From OMOG01 sp041485845 (GTDB lineage: Bacteria; Acidobacteriota; Terriglobia; Bryobacterales; Bryobacteraceae), in NCBI GenBank assembly GCA_041485845.1, contig JBGPKH010000306.1:1-10170 (forward strand): a DNA stretch of 10,170 bases. The letters are read 5' to 3'. A program made the position numbers and the translations under genes. The notes under the pieces were generated by a model. The model had not been told where the DNA came from, did no database searches, and was given only the letters and a program-made list of their open reading frames with translations. Shown in pieces: positions 1 through 5,564 of the stretch (position 1 is its first letter; the number at the start of each line of letters is the position of its first letter).

Positions 1-141
1 CAGGGGCAGGACCTCGTGGAATACGCTCTCGCCGCTGGCATGGTGGCGGTAGCGGCCGTGGCTGCCATGCCCGCGCTCAGTACGACCGTCAACAATGTGT
101 TCGCGAAAGTCGCCTCGATCATCGAAGCGGCGGTGACATGA
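1..141 (+). CDS. Flp/Tad-type major pilin, 3' part (5' end outside window)
   Basis: The reading frame is open from the first base to a TGA at 139-141 and gives 46 residues. They begin with the type IVb (Flp) prepilin processing motif: Gly, then Gln+1, and Glu+5/Tyr+6 in GQDLVEYAL. A hydrophobic stretch rich in Ala, Val and Met follows, then a short polar tail. In this family the prepilin peptidase cuts after the Gly, and the mature ~45-residue helix polymerises into the tight-adherence pilus. The leader peptide and start codon lie upstream of the window. The protein matches the next gene at 39 of 46 aligned positions, so this is one copy of a tandem pair. No tad assembly genes (prepilin peptidase, ATPase, secretin) are in view. 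The pilin assignment is firm from the motif and the paralogue. Confidence 0.85.
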   Translation, partial: QGQDLVEYALAAGMVAVAAVAAMPALSTTVNNVFAKVASIIEAAVT

Positions 142-163
142 CGGAACGCATGGCGCGCTGAAT

Positions 164-184
164 CCATCCGGCAGCCCCGGATGG
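164..184 (+). terminator. Hairpin 22 nt after the first pilin gene
   Basis: An 8-bp perfect inverted repeat (CCATCCGG at 164-171 and CCGGATGG at 177-184) closes a 5-nt loop. No T-run follows, so it is not a classic intrinsic terminator. It may be a Rho-assisted stop, or a 3' stabiliser of an abundant pilin mRNA. The stem is seen directly; the role is inferred. Confidence 0.45.
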
Positions 185-191
185 GAGGAAC

Positions 192-216
192 GCGAGTGAG
201 TAGTCCCGGCACTCGC
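192..216 (+). repeat. Second hairpin in the pilin intergenic region
   Basis: A 7-bp inverted repeat, GCGAGTG at 192-198 and CACTCGC at 210-216, has an 11-nt loop. It sits 8 nt after the first hairpin and about 60 nt before the second pilin start. A shorter stem (236-240 with 245-249) follows. If the two pilin genes are co-transcribed, these stems would lie within the message and could mark a processing point. The function is unknown. Confidence 0.3.
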
Positions 217-278
217 CAAATCGAAACCAACCGCACCGGCTAACGCCGGCCCGGCGGACAGACAGGAGTGATTCTACT

Positions 279-461
279 ATGATCAATCGAATTCGGAACG
301 CAAATTTCTGGCAGGATTGCCAAGGGCAAGACCTCGTCGAGTACGCGCTGATGGCGGGCATGGTGGCAGTGGCCGCAGTGGCGGCAATGCCGGCATTGAG
401 CTCAACGGTCAATAACGTTTTCACCAAGATCGGGTCCATCATCGAAGCACACGTTCAGTGA
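279..461 (+). CDS. Flp/Tad-type major pilin, complete, second tandem copy
   Basis: This 60-residue protein starts at an ATG with AGGAG at 264-268, a spacing of 10 nt. The leader is 16 residues and ends ...QDCQG. The processing motif follows (Gln17, Glu21, Tyr22), giving a mature pilin of about 44 residues, a usual size for Flp pilins. The rest is one hydrophobic helix and a polar tail ending EAHVQ. Prepilin peptidase should cleave after Gly16, and the subunit should build a tight-adherence pilus outside the cell. The mature part is 85% identical to the preceding gene, but many third codon positions differ. The duplication is therefore not recent, and selection holds the protein sequence. The opposite strand is also open over much of this gene, but that is only a shadow. 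Confidence 0.9.
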   Translation: MINRIRNANFWQDCQGQDLVEYALMAGMVAVAAVAAMPALSSTVNNVFTKIGSIIEAHVQ

Positions 462-473
462 CCGGTGGCCTGG

Positions 474-497
474 AGGGCCATCGTCCGGGATGGCCCT
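474..497 (+). terminator. Hairpin 12 nt after the second pilin gene
   Basis: An 8-bp perfect inverted repeat (AGGGCCAT at 474-481, ATGGCCCT at 490-497) closes an 8-nt loop that itself contains CGTCCGGG. No T-tract follows. Its position resembles that of the hairpin behind the first pilin gene, and both contain a CCAT...ATGG stem core. This suggests that the 3' element was duplicated along with the gene. Confidence 0.45.
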
Positions 498-548
498 GCC
501 AGACTTGGCGGAAGTCTACAACCCTGAAGACGACTTCCTGGCGGTCGT

Positions 549-564
549 GGCTCCGGCCGGAGCC
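549..564. repeat. 16-bp perfect palindrome between convergent pilin and GH26 remnant
   Basis: GGCTCCGGCCGGAGCC is fully self-complementary. It lies between the plus-strand pilin gene and the 3' end of the minus-strand GH26 remnant, so it could serve as a bidirectional 3' hairpin. The flanks on the minus strand (CGCTCGCCTACGCGCGCGGC) read LAYARGS in one frame. From memory, strings of that kind recur in small annotated ORFs of acidobacterial genomes, so this may be one copy of a dispersed intergenic repeat. I could not verify that here. Confidence 0.4.
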
Positions 565-590
565 GCGCGCGTAGGCGAGCGGTAAACACA

Positions 591-925
591 CTACCGGGGA
601 AGCGGATCGCCCCGGTGGATGGTGTAAGGATCGCTGTATGCCGGCTTGATCCGATCGTTGACCATCCCGCCCCATACCATGAACCACACCCACTTCGGTT
701 GCGCCCGCAGCACTTCCGCCGAAGGGGGAGTGCCGACCTCTCCCAAGGCAACCGGTTTCCCGTCGGCCAGCGCCATGATCTCGTAGTAGTATCGGTCGCT
801 CAACTGCCGGTAGTTGTCGGAGCTCACCACGTCGACGTACTTCTGACCGGAAAATAGTTGGCGAACTCACCGGGAGGAACGGGCCCGTTCTGGTTCCACA
901 CCCAAAGCAGATTGTCCAGATGATG
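591..925 (-). pseudogene. Glycoside hydrolase family 26 (mannanase-like), C-terminal remnant, frameshifted
   Basis: The minus strand encodes the end of a GH26-like protein in two frames. The upstream piece (925 to about 848) reads HHLDNLLWVWNQNGPVPPGE, matching the family's NLLWVW segment. The downstream piece (about 847 to 591) reads QKYVDVVSSDNY, then KPVALGEVGTPPS, then QPKWVWFMVW. This is the family's C-terminal layout, with the glutamate in ALGEVG at the expected place of the catalytic nucleophile. Joining FANYFP to QKYVDVV needs one extra base at about 841-850. Upstream of 925 the frame runs into stops within a few codons, and the first two thirds of a normal GH26 enzyme, including the acid/base glutamate region, are absent. 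GH26 enzymes cut beta-1,4-mannans outside the cell; this remnant cannot. A sequencing error could explain the frameshift but not the missing N-terminal part. Confidence 0.65.
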
Positions 926-1110
926 CACGCAAGCTGACCATCACCCACCTCGACACCGCCCATTTTCATCACCTTTGGTGGGCCGTAGGCTTTTTTCTTG
1001 GTGTTCCGACCGCAGGCCCATTGGGCACTCCCTGGCTTTCATCCCCGTGGCTTCGCAGCGGACTTCATGTTTGCCGATCTGCATCGGCGGAGTGGTGAAG
1101 GCTCCCAACG
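926..1110. other. About 185 bp with no recognisable gene
   Basis: This lies between the stop of the SDR gene and the recognisable part of the GH26 remnant. A 47-codon minus-strand ORF (1084 to 941) begins 26 nt after the SDR stop with MQIGKHEVRCEATG. It has no convincing ribosome binding site and I do not recognise it. Another minus frame is open and reads KAYGPPKVMKMGGVEVGDGQ just before the GH26 segment, so the stretch may be further decayed coding sequence. I see no promoter or terminator. Confidence 0.3.
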
Positions 1111-1866
1111 CTACCGCGCGCACCATCCCCCATCCATGAGAATATCCGTGCCCGTGATGAATCCCGCGTCCTCCGAGCATAGGTAGAGGGCCAACTGTCC
1201 GACCTCTTCTACCTTGCCCCATCGCGCCAGCGGCACGTTCGCCAGAAATTGTGTATTCAGCTCGGGATTCTCCATCAGCGGGCGATTCATTTCGGTCCCG
1301 ATCGGGCCCGCGCTGATGCCGTTCGCCGTAATTCCCTCCGCCGCCAGCTCCAGCGCCAGCGTGCGCGTGATTCCCAGCAGCGCGGACTTGCTGGCCGAAT
1401 AGACCCCGCGCCCGGGCAGCGAGACCCAGCTCATGGTGGACGTCATGTTCAGAATGCGGCCGTACTTTTGTCCGGTCATGTGCGGCACCAACGAGCGGCA
1501 CATCAGAAACGCCGCCGTCACGTTGGTGTCCATCACGCGATGCCACTCTTCCAGGGTGAAGTCAGTCATCGCCCTGCGAACGTTTATCCCGGCGTTGTTC
1601 ACCAGGATGTTCACTTTTCCGAACTCCGCGACGATTCCCCGCTCGATCCGGCGGACCTGATCTTCGCTGGTGACGTCCGCCGCGAAGACCGAAGCCCGGC
1701 CCCCGGCGTCGTGGATCTCGCGGGCCACGGCAGTCAAGAGCGCGACATCCCGCGAGACCAGCGCGATCCGCGCGCCCTCCGCCGCCAATGCCAAAGCAAT
1801 CGCTTTGCCGATGCCTTTGCTGGCGCCGGTGATCACCGCCGTGCGCCCGTCGAGCTTGCCGCTCAT
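1111..1866 (-). CDS. SDR-family oxidoreductase
   Basis: This 251-residue classical short-chain dehydrogenase/reductase is of standard length and complete. The cofactor loop TGASKGIG is at residues 13-20, the adenine-ring Asp64 is in AADVT, and NNAG is at 90-93. The catalytic tetrad can be read as Asn115, Ser143, Tyr156 and Lys160 (YSASK). Lys17 in the glycine loop and Arg39 after the second strand favour NADP(H) over NAD(H). The C-terminus DILMDGGW is the usual FabG-like ending. The substrate cannot be told; the 3-oxoacyl-ACP reductase or glucose dehydrogenase-like subfamilies are the nearest. The ATG overlaps the TGA of the upstream membrane-protein gene as ATGA (1863-1866), so translation is probably coupled. 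A GGGGG tract about 11 nt upstream could help recruit ribosomes. Confidence 0.88.
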   Translation of the reverse strand: MSGKLDGRTAVITGASKGIGKAIALALAAEGARIALVSRDVALLTAVAREIHDAGGRASVFAADVTSEDQVRRIERGIVAEFGKVNILVNNAGINVRRAMTDFTLEEWHRVMDTNVTAAFLMCRSLVPHMTGQKYGRILNMTSTMSWVSLPGRGVYSASKSALLGITRTLALELAAEGITANGISAGPIGTEMNRPLMENPELNTQFLANVPLARWGKVEEVGQLALYLCSEDAGFITGTDILMDGGWCAR

Positions 1867-2309
1867 GTGGTTGCGGCCCCCTTCTGCGAGCGGTTCAGGA
1901 TCTCGTCGGCCAGCGCCTGCGGGTCGTCCACGTTGTGAATGGTGAGGCGGCTGGCCTCTCCGGCGGTCTCGATGGAAAGATCCCCTACGTTGACGAGGCG
2001 TTGGAACAAGCGCTGGTCCACCCGGACATCCTGTACCTTGGGTAGCTGGATGGTGCGCGTGGACTTGGTGAGGAGACCAGCTTCATAACGCAGCCGTTCA
2101 CCGCCGATCGTAGCCTTGGTCAGCCGCCGGCGCAGTGCCCGGATCGCCGGCCAGACCAGCACCAGCGCCGGAAGCACCATCGCCAATGGGCCCACGACGG
2201 CGTTCCAGGAAACTACGCAGGCAATCTCCAGCCCGACGAACAGGATGCCCGCCAGGAGCGCGCCTGCCTTGATAAACTTAGCGGTTGGGTAAATGGTGAG
2301 GTCCGACAC
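1863..2309 (-). CDS. Small membrane protein with bacterial PH-like (bPH_2/YdbS-type) domain
   Basis: The 148-residue protein starts at a GTG (2307-2309) behind GAGGAA (2319-2324), a spacing of 9 nt. The N-terminus is short and polar. Two hydrophobic segments follow at roughly residues 13-34 and 38-58, then a basic turn (RALRRRLTK). The soluble C-terminal half has the pattern of the bacterial PH-like domain once called DUF304: an L.YE.G...K.T..I.L.KVQDV.V.Q...QRL..VGDLSIETAG core. That fold occurs in YdbS/YdbT-like proteins of unknown biochemical role. The C-terminus is a short helix ending NRSQKGAATT. It overlaps the SDR start by 4 nt, forming a two-gene operon, though I know of no functional link between the two. 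Confidence 0.8.
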   Translation of the reverse strand: MSDLTIYPTAKFIKAGALLAGILFVGLEIACVVSWNAVVGPLAMVLPALVLVWPAIRALRRRLTKATIGGERLRYEAGLLTKSTRTIQLPKVQDVRVDQRLFQRLVNVGDLSIETAGEASRLTIHNVDDPQALADEILNRSQKGAATT

Positions 2310-2331
2310 GGTACCGAGTTCCTCGCCCTGT

Positions 2332-2361
2332 ATTGTATCGCGGCCTCACATACCCTACGAT
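2332..2361. promoter_or_regulatory. Candidate divergent, overlapping promoters
   Basis: In the 72-bp gap between the divergent genes, the plus strand has TTGTAT (2333-2338), 17 nt, then TACGAT (2356-2361), about 20 nt before the start at 2382. The minus strand has TACAAT (2332-2337), five of six matches to the -10 consensus, on top of the plus-strand -35. No good -35 partner is visible for it. If both are real, RNA polymerase could occupy only one at a time. The hexamers are weak matches and this is a prediction only. Confidence 0.3.
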
Positions 2362-2381
2362 AGGTGAACGGGAGGACTTTC

Positions 2382-3416
2382 ATGTTTGCGAGAATTGTAA
2401 CGATTGCAGGGATCATGACCTTGGCGGCACCCTCAATGCTGGCGGATTTCAGCTACCAGGAGACCACCAAGATCACCGGTGGCATGATGGTCAGCATGAT
2501 GCGGGTGGCGGGCGTCTTTTCCAAGCAGGCGCGTCAGGTGGGCGAACCGATGCAGAGTACCGTGGCCGTCAAGGGCGACCGCATGGTCCACCGAAACAAG
2601 AACCACGCTTCGATTATCGACCTCGCCAACCAGACCATCACCAGCATCGATCTCGAAAAGAAGACCTACTCCGTGATTACGTTCGACGAGATGAAGCAGG
2701 CGCTGGAGCAGATGTCGCAGAAGATGCAGCAGAAGAAGGCCGACCAGCCGGAGATGAAATTTAAGGTCTCGGTGAACAACACCGGGAAGACGAAGACGTT
2801 CAGCGGATTCGAAGCCCAAGAGACCATCCTGAAGATGGAGATGGAGGGCGCCGATCAAAAGAGCGGGCAGACGGGCGCCATGGTGGTCACGGCCGACACC
2901 TGGATCGCGCCCAGCGTGCCGGGTTATAGCGAGGTCCGCGAGTTTTACAAGAAGATGGCGCAGAAGCTCAATTGGACGCCGAACGGCAACATGTTTATGG
3001 GCCGTCCGGACGTCGCCCAGGGCATGGCCGAAGTCTACAAGGAATCCGCCAAGCTGGACGGGATGCCCGTGTTTCAGACCACGACGATGGGCGGCGAAGG
3101 CACGGCGCCGGCGGATGGATCGAGCGCGCAGCCCGCGGCTCAGCAGCAGCCGCAGCAGGCGGAACGGCCGTCGCTGGGCGGCGCGATCGGCGGCGCTCTG
3201 GGCGGCAAGTTCGGCCTGGGCCGCAAGAAGCCCCAACAGGACGCGCCGGCACAGACGCCCCCTCCCTCGAGCGGCAGCACGAGCGTCTCAGCAGTCCTGA
3301 TGGAGATGACCACCGAGATGAACGATTTCTCCGCGAACACGGTGGACGCGGCGCAATTCGAGGTGCCGGCCGGGTTCAAGAAGGTCGAGTCCGACATGAA
3401 ACGCGGCGGGAAGTAG
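2382..3416 (+). CDS. Secreted protein of unknown function (DUF4412-like pattern)
   Basis: I choose the ATG at 2382, with GGAGG at 2371-2375 and 6-nt spacing; an in-frame GTG at 2364 would place that ribosome site inside the gene. The 344-residue product begins with a short signal peptide (MFARIVTIAGIMTLAAPSML, probable cleavage after Ala21). Residues ~22-235 alternate beta-strand-like segments: FSYQETTKITGG, a GDRMVHR...ASIIDLANQTITSIDLEKKTYSVI block, then FSGFEAQETILKMEM and a TADTWIAPSVPGY block. This resembles periplasmic DUF4412 proteins, which suggests a lipid-carrier-like or beta-rich fold; that is inference. A Gln/Pro/Ala-rich linker (~242-264), a Gly-rich patch (~265-285) and a second Pro-rich linker precede a C-terminal segment (VLMEMTTEMNDFS...VPAGFKKVES). 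No lipobox and no catalytic motif are visible. Confidence 0.75.
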   Translation: MFARIVTIAGIMTLAAPSMLADFSYQETTKITGGMMVSMMRVAGVFSKQARQVGEPMQSTVAVKGDRMVHRNKNHASIIDLANQTITSIDLEKKTYSVITFDEMKQALEQMSQKMQQKKADQPEMKFKVSVNNTGKTKTFSGFEAQETILKMEMEGADQKSGQTGAMVVTADTWIAPSVPGYSEVREFYKKMAQKLNWTPNGNMFMGRPDVAQGMAEVYKESAKLDGMPVFQTTTMGGEGTAPADGSSAQPAAQQQPQQAERPSLGGAIGGALGGKFGLGRKKPQQDAPAQTPPPSSGSTSVSAVLMEMTTEMNDFSANTVDAAQFEVPAGFKKVESDMKRGGK

Positions 3417-3435
3417 GGCCGGCGCGCCTGGGCGG

Positions 3436-3441
3436 TATAAT
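3436..3441 (+). promoter_or_regulatory. Perfect -10 box just before the Uma2 start (leaderless transcript?)
   Basis: TATAAT ends 6 nt before the ATG at 3448. Transcription from it would start at or next to the A of the start codon, giving an mRNA with no 5' leader. There is no Shine-Dalgarno sequence in the gap (CGGACG). No good -35 hexamer is seen 17 nt upstream, inside the 3' end of the previous gene. Confidence 0.5.
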
Positions 3442-3447
3442 CGGACG

Positions 3448-3987
3448 ATGGGTGATGTCCGCACGCTGTTGACGTTCGAACAGTTCGAGCAACTCCCCGA
3501 CAATCCTGGAAAGTGCGAATTGCTGGGAGGAGAGCTGACCGAATTGCCGCCCGCCAAACGCCAGCATAATGTGAGTTCGAAGCGCCTGTTCCTGCGGCTG
3601 GATCGCGCCATAGAGCAACTTCACGCTCACGGAAAAGCCGCCAAACTGGGCGAAACATATCAAGAGATGGGTTACCGGCTCGGACCGTTGACGTGGCTGA
3701 AGCCGGACTGTAGCATCACGCATGCCGGCCAGCCCGGCGACGATTACTATGAGGGCTCGCCCGCGCTGGCTGTGGAGATCGTCTCGCCGGCCAACACGCC
3801 CCGCAAGATCGCACGCAAAGTGGAAGCGTTTCTCGCCCATGGCGCCGTGGAAGTCTGGGTGATTTATCCGGATCGCCGCGAGCTCCTGGTCTACCGCGTT
3901 GGCGCGCAGGTGGAAGCTCATTCGGGGCGCTTCACGAGGGACCTGCTTCCCGGCGTCGAGATCGATCTCGACGCGATCCTGGGCTGA
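3448..3987 (+). CDS. Uma2-family putative restriction endonuclease (DUF820, PD-(D/E)XK fold)
   Basis: The 179-residue protein has the size and order of the Uma2 family: an N-terminal TFEQFEQLPDN and ELLGGEL segment, then LKPDCSI with the Pro86-Asp87 of the nuclease fold, then LAVEIVSPAN with Glu110, then a helix and strand (RKVEAFLAHGAVEVWVIYP) and a short C-terminal domain ending GVEIDLDAILG. The family is very common in cyanobacteria and acidobacteria, often in many copies. It is assigned nuclease activity from the fold, and its biological role is unsettled. The gene stands alone 31 nt after the secreted-protein gene, with its own probable -10 box and no ribosome binding site. Its TGA abuts the TGA of the opposing TPR gene with no gap. 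Confidence 0.85.
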   Translation: MGDVRTLLTFEQFEQLPDNPGKCELLGGELTELPPAKRQHNVSSKRLFLRLDRAIEQLHAHGKAAKLGETYQEMGYRLGPLTWLKPDCSITHAGQPGDDYYEGSPALAVEIVSPANTPRKIARKVEAFLAHGAVEVWVIYPDRRELLVYRVGAQVEAHSGRFTRDLLPGVEIDLDAILG

Positions 3988-4624
3988 TCACTTTTTTCGC
4001 GGCGGCGGCGTTTTCTTCGTCACTTTGGGCGGATGCTCCTGGTTTTTGACGATCTCCTCGATCTGCGACCGCAGCTCCTGGTACACCGGATTGGGCGGGT
4101 CCATCACGATCAGCGCCCGGTGGTACAGCGACAGGGCGGCATCCTTGTTGCCCTCGGCGATCCGTTCGGTCGCCGCGCCCGACAGTCCGATGGCCAGGAA
4201 ATGCGTGCGGATGGCGTTGGCGCGCTCTTCCGCTTCTTTAGCCCGATCGTACTTTTTCTGATCGGCGTAAAACACCGCGACCTTGTCCAGCGCCATCGCG
4301 ACCATCGGATGATCGTCTCCCACGGACTTGATCCATAGCGCAATCAACCGCTGGTAGAGGGGCTCCGCTTCCTCGTATTTTTTCTGTCCGAAGCAGGCGT
4401 ACGCCAGCCCATCGACCGTCGCGATGAGATCGGCGTCCTCCTTGCCGAACAGCGTCTCGCGGATCACCAGCGCGTGGCGGTAGGTTTCCTCCGCCTGGCC
4501 GTAAGCGCGCTGCGCGATGTACGCACCTGCAAGGCGATCGAGATCCGGCGCCAGCGACGGATCGAGCGGCCCGGCACTCTTCACGCGGATTCCCAGGCCG
4601 GTGGTGAGCAGACGTTGGGCGCGC
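3988..4624 (-). pseudogene. TPR-repeat protein, 5'-truncated, fused to amidase remnant
   Basis: The frame from about 4624 to the stop at 3988-3990 encodes roughly 210 residues with three TPR_12/kinesin-light-chain-type repeats of about 42 residues. Each has the pattern LA..Y..Q..Y..AE..Y..AL.I: PDLDRLAGAYIAQRAYGQAE, VDGLAYACFGQKKYEEAE and LDKVAVFYADQKKYDRAK. A helical segment follows, then a tail rich in Lys and Pro. TPRs mediate protein-protein contacts; the partner is unknown. No start codon or ribosome site exists at the 5' side. The frame simply runs on into an out-of-frame reading of the amidase gene, with the first sensible residues being RAQRLLTTGLGIR. The upstream part of the TPR gene, probably including more repeats, has been lost at this junction. 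Confidence 0.7.
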
Positions 4625-5496
4625 GATCGAGTCCCTGCGGCTCGAACCGTTCGGCGGGAATCCGAATTCCTGAAGCATCCCGGCGGCCAGCCGGACCGCG
4701 CCGCGGATCTCCTCGCCCACCGGCGCCGCGTAGAACCGCTCCCACACACCGACGCGCACGCCTTTGACGATCGGCGGGCGCAACGCCACGGGAGCGGAGA
4801 ACGGGTCTTGCGCATCGTAGCCTGCCAGCGCCGAAAACAGCAGCCGCAGGTCTTCCGCGGTGCGCGCCATCGGTCCGGCGACCGTCATCAGTCCCGCGGG
4901 ATGGCCGAGCGATGGGAAGTGGCCCGTTGCCGGAATGCGGCCGGGCGTCGGTTTCAGCCCCGCGATTCCGCAGAAGTGCGCGGGCAGCCGGATCGATCCG
5001 CCGCCATCGGTCCCGATACCGCCCGGCGAGCAGCACGCGGCAATGGCCGCGGCCTCGCCGCCGCTCGATCCGCCGGGAGTGCGTTCCAAATCCCACGGAT
5101 TATTGGTACGCCCGGTGATGAAGCTGTCCGTCTCGTAGCTCGCCAGCAGGCCGGGCGTATTCGTTTTGCCGAGCAGAATAGCGCCCTCGTTGCGCGGGCG
5201 CGCCACCGCCGCGGCGTCTCCCCGCGCAATATGCCCGATGCGCAAGCGGCTGCCCGACTGTGTCGGCAACCCGGCAACGTCAAAGCTGTCTTTCACCGTA
5301 ACGGGTACGCCGTGCAGCGTGCCGAGTGGTTCGCCGCGCGCGATGGCCTGCTCGCGCGATCGGGCCTCCGCGAGGGCTTGGCCGGCAGCACGGTCACGAA
5401 CGCGTTCAGCGCGGGGTTACGCGCCTCGATCTCTTGCAGGTGCGCCTGGACCAGATCGACCGGCGAGAGGGCTCCATCCCGCACCATCGTGACCAT
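4611..5496 (-). pseudogene. Amidase-signature hydrolase (GatA/AmiE-like), frameshifted and 3'-truncated
   Basis: Starting at the ATG 5494-5496, the N-terminus MVTMVRDGALSPVDLVQAHL is typical of amidase-signature enzymes. Near 5377-5384 one base is missing; in the next frame the protein continues ...GVPVTVKDSFDVAG, containing the catalytic Lys. The signature GGSSGGEAAAIAA and GTDGGGSIRLPA follow, with the cis-Ser and nucleophile Ser. A second 1-base loss at about 4653-4658 separates LQEFGFP from ERFEPQGLDRAPNV, and the gene then ends where TPR sequence begins (about 4601-4628). About 290 residues remain of a usual 450-500, and the C-terminal substrate-binding region is gone. Intact members hydrolyse amides through a Ser-cisSer-Lys triad. 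GGE instead of the more usual GGS is a minor variation. It is divergent from moeA, 68 nt away. Sequencing error could explain the indels but not the fusion. Confidence 0.75.
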
Positions 5497-5551
5497 GAGG
5501 CAGAGCGACGAACGATAGGGCGCCTGGGTAGTGTAGCCCAGCCCCGCGGAA

Positions 5552-5557
5552 TAGAAT
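5552..5557 (+). promoter_or_regulatory. -10-like box directly before moeA (leaderless transcript?)
   Basis: TAGAAT (five of six to TATAAT) ends 7 nt before the GTG start at 5565, almost the same geometry as the Uma2 gene. The intervening AGAAGGC would be too close to the start to act as a normal ribosome site. No convincing -35 is visible. It would drive the moeA-moaC-mog-VWFA operon. Confidence 0.4.
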
Positions 5558-5564
5558 AGAAGGC

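Noticed and set aside
119..442. 107-codon minus-strand ORF opposite the pilin genes
   Set aside because: It mirrors the pilin coding sequence on the other strand; the plus strand has the processing motif, ribosome site and a paralogue.
490..585. 31-codon plus-strand ORF beginning MALPDLAEVYNPEDD
   Set aside because: It starts inside the hairpin after the pilin gene, has no ribosome binding site and ends within the palindromic repeat region; a chance ORF is more likely.
2433..3236. Long minus-strand ORF opposite the secreted-protein gene
   Set aside because: Its Leu/His/Arg-rich composition is typical of the antisense of a GC-rich gene; the plus strand has the start signals and signal peptide.
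3991..4020. T-run after the Uma2 stop as an intrinsic terminator
   Set aside because: The six T's at about 3992 are part of the TPR gene's Lys-rich 3' end, and only a 4-bp stem can form before them.
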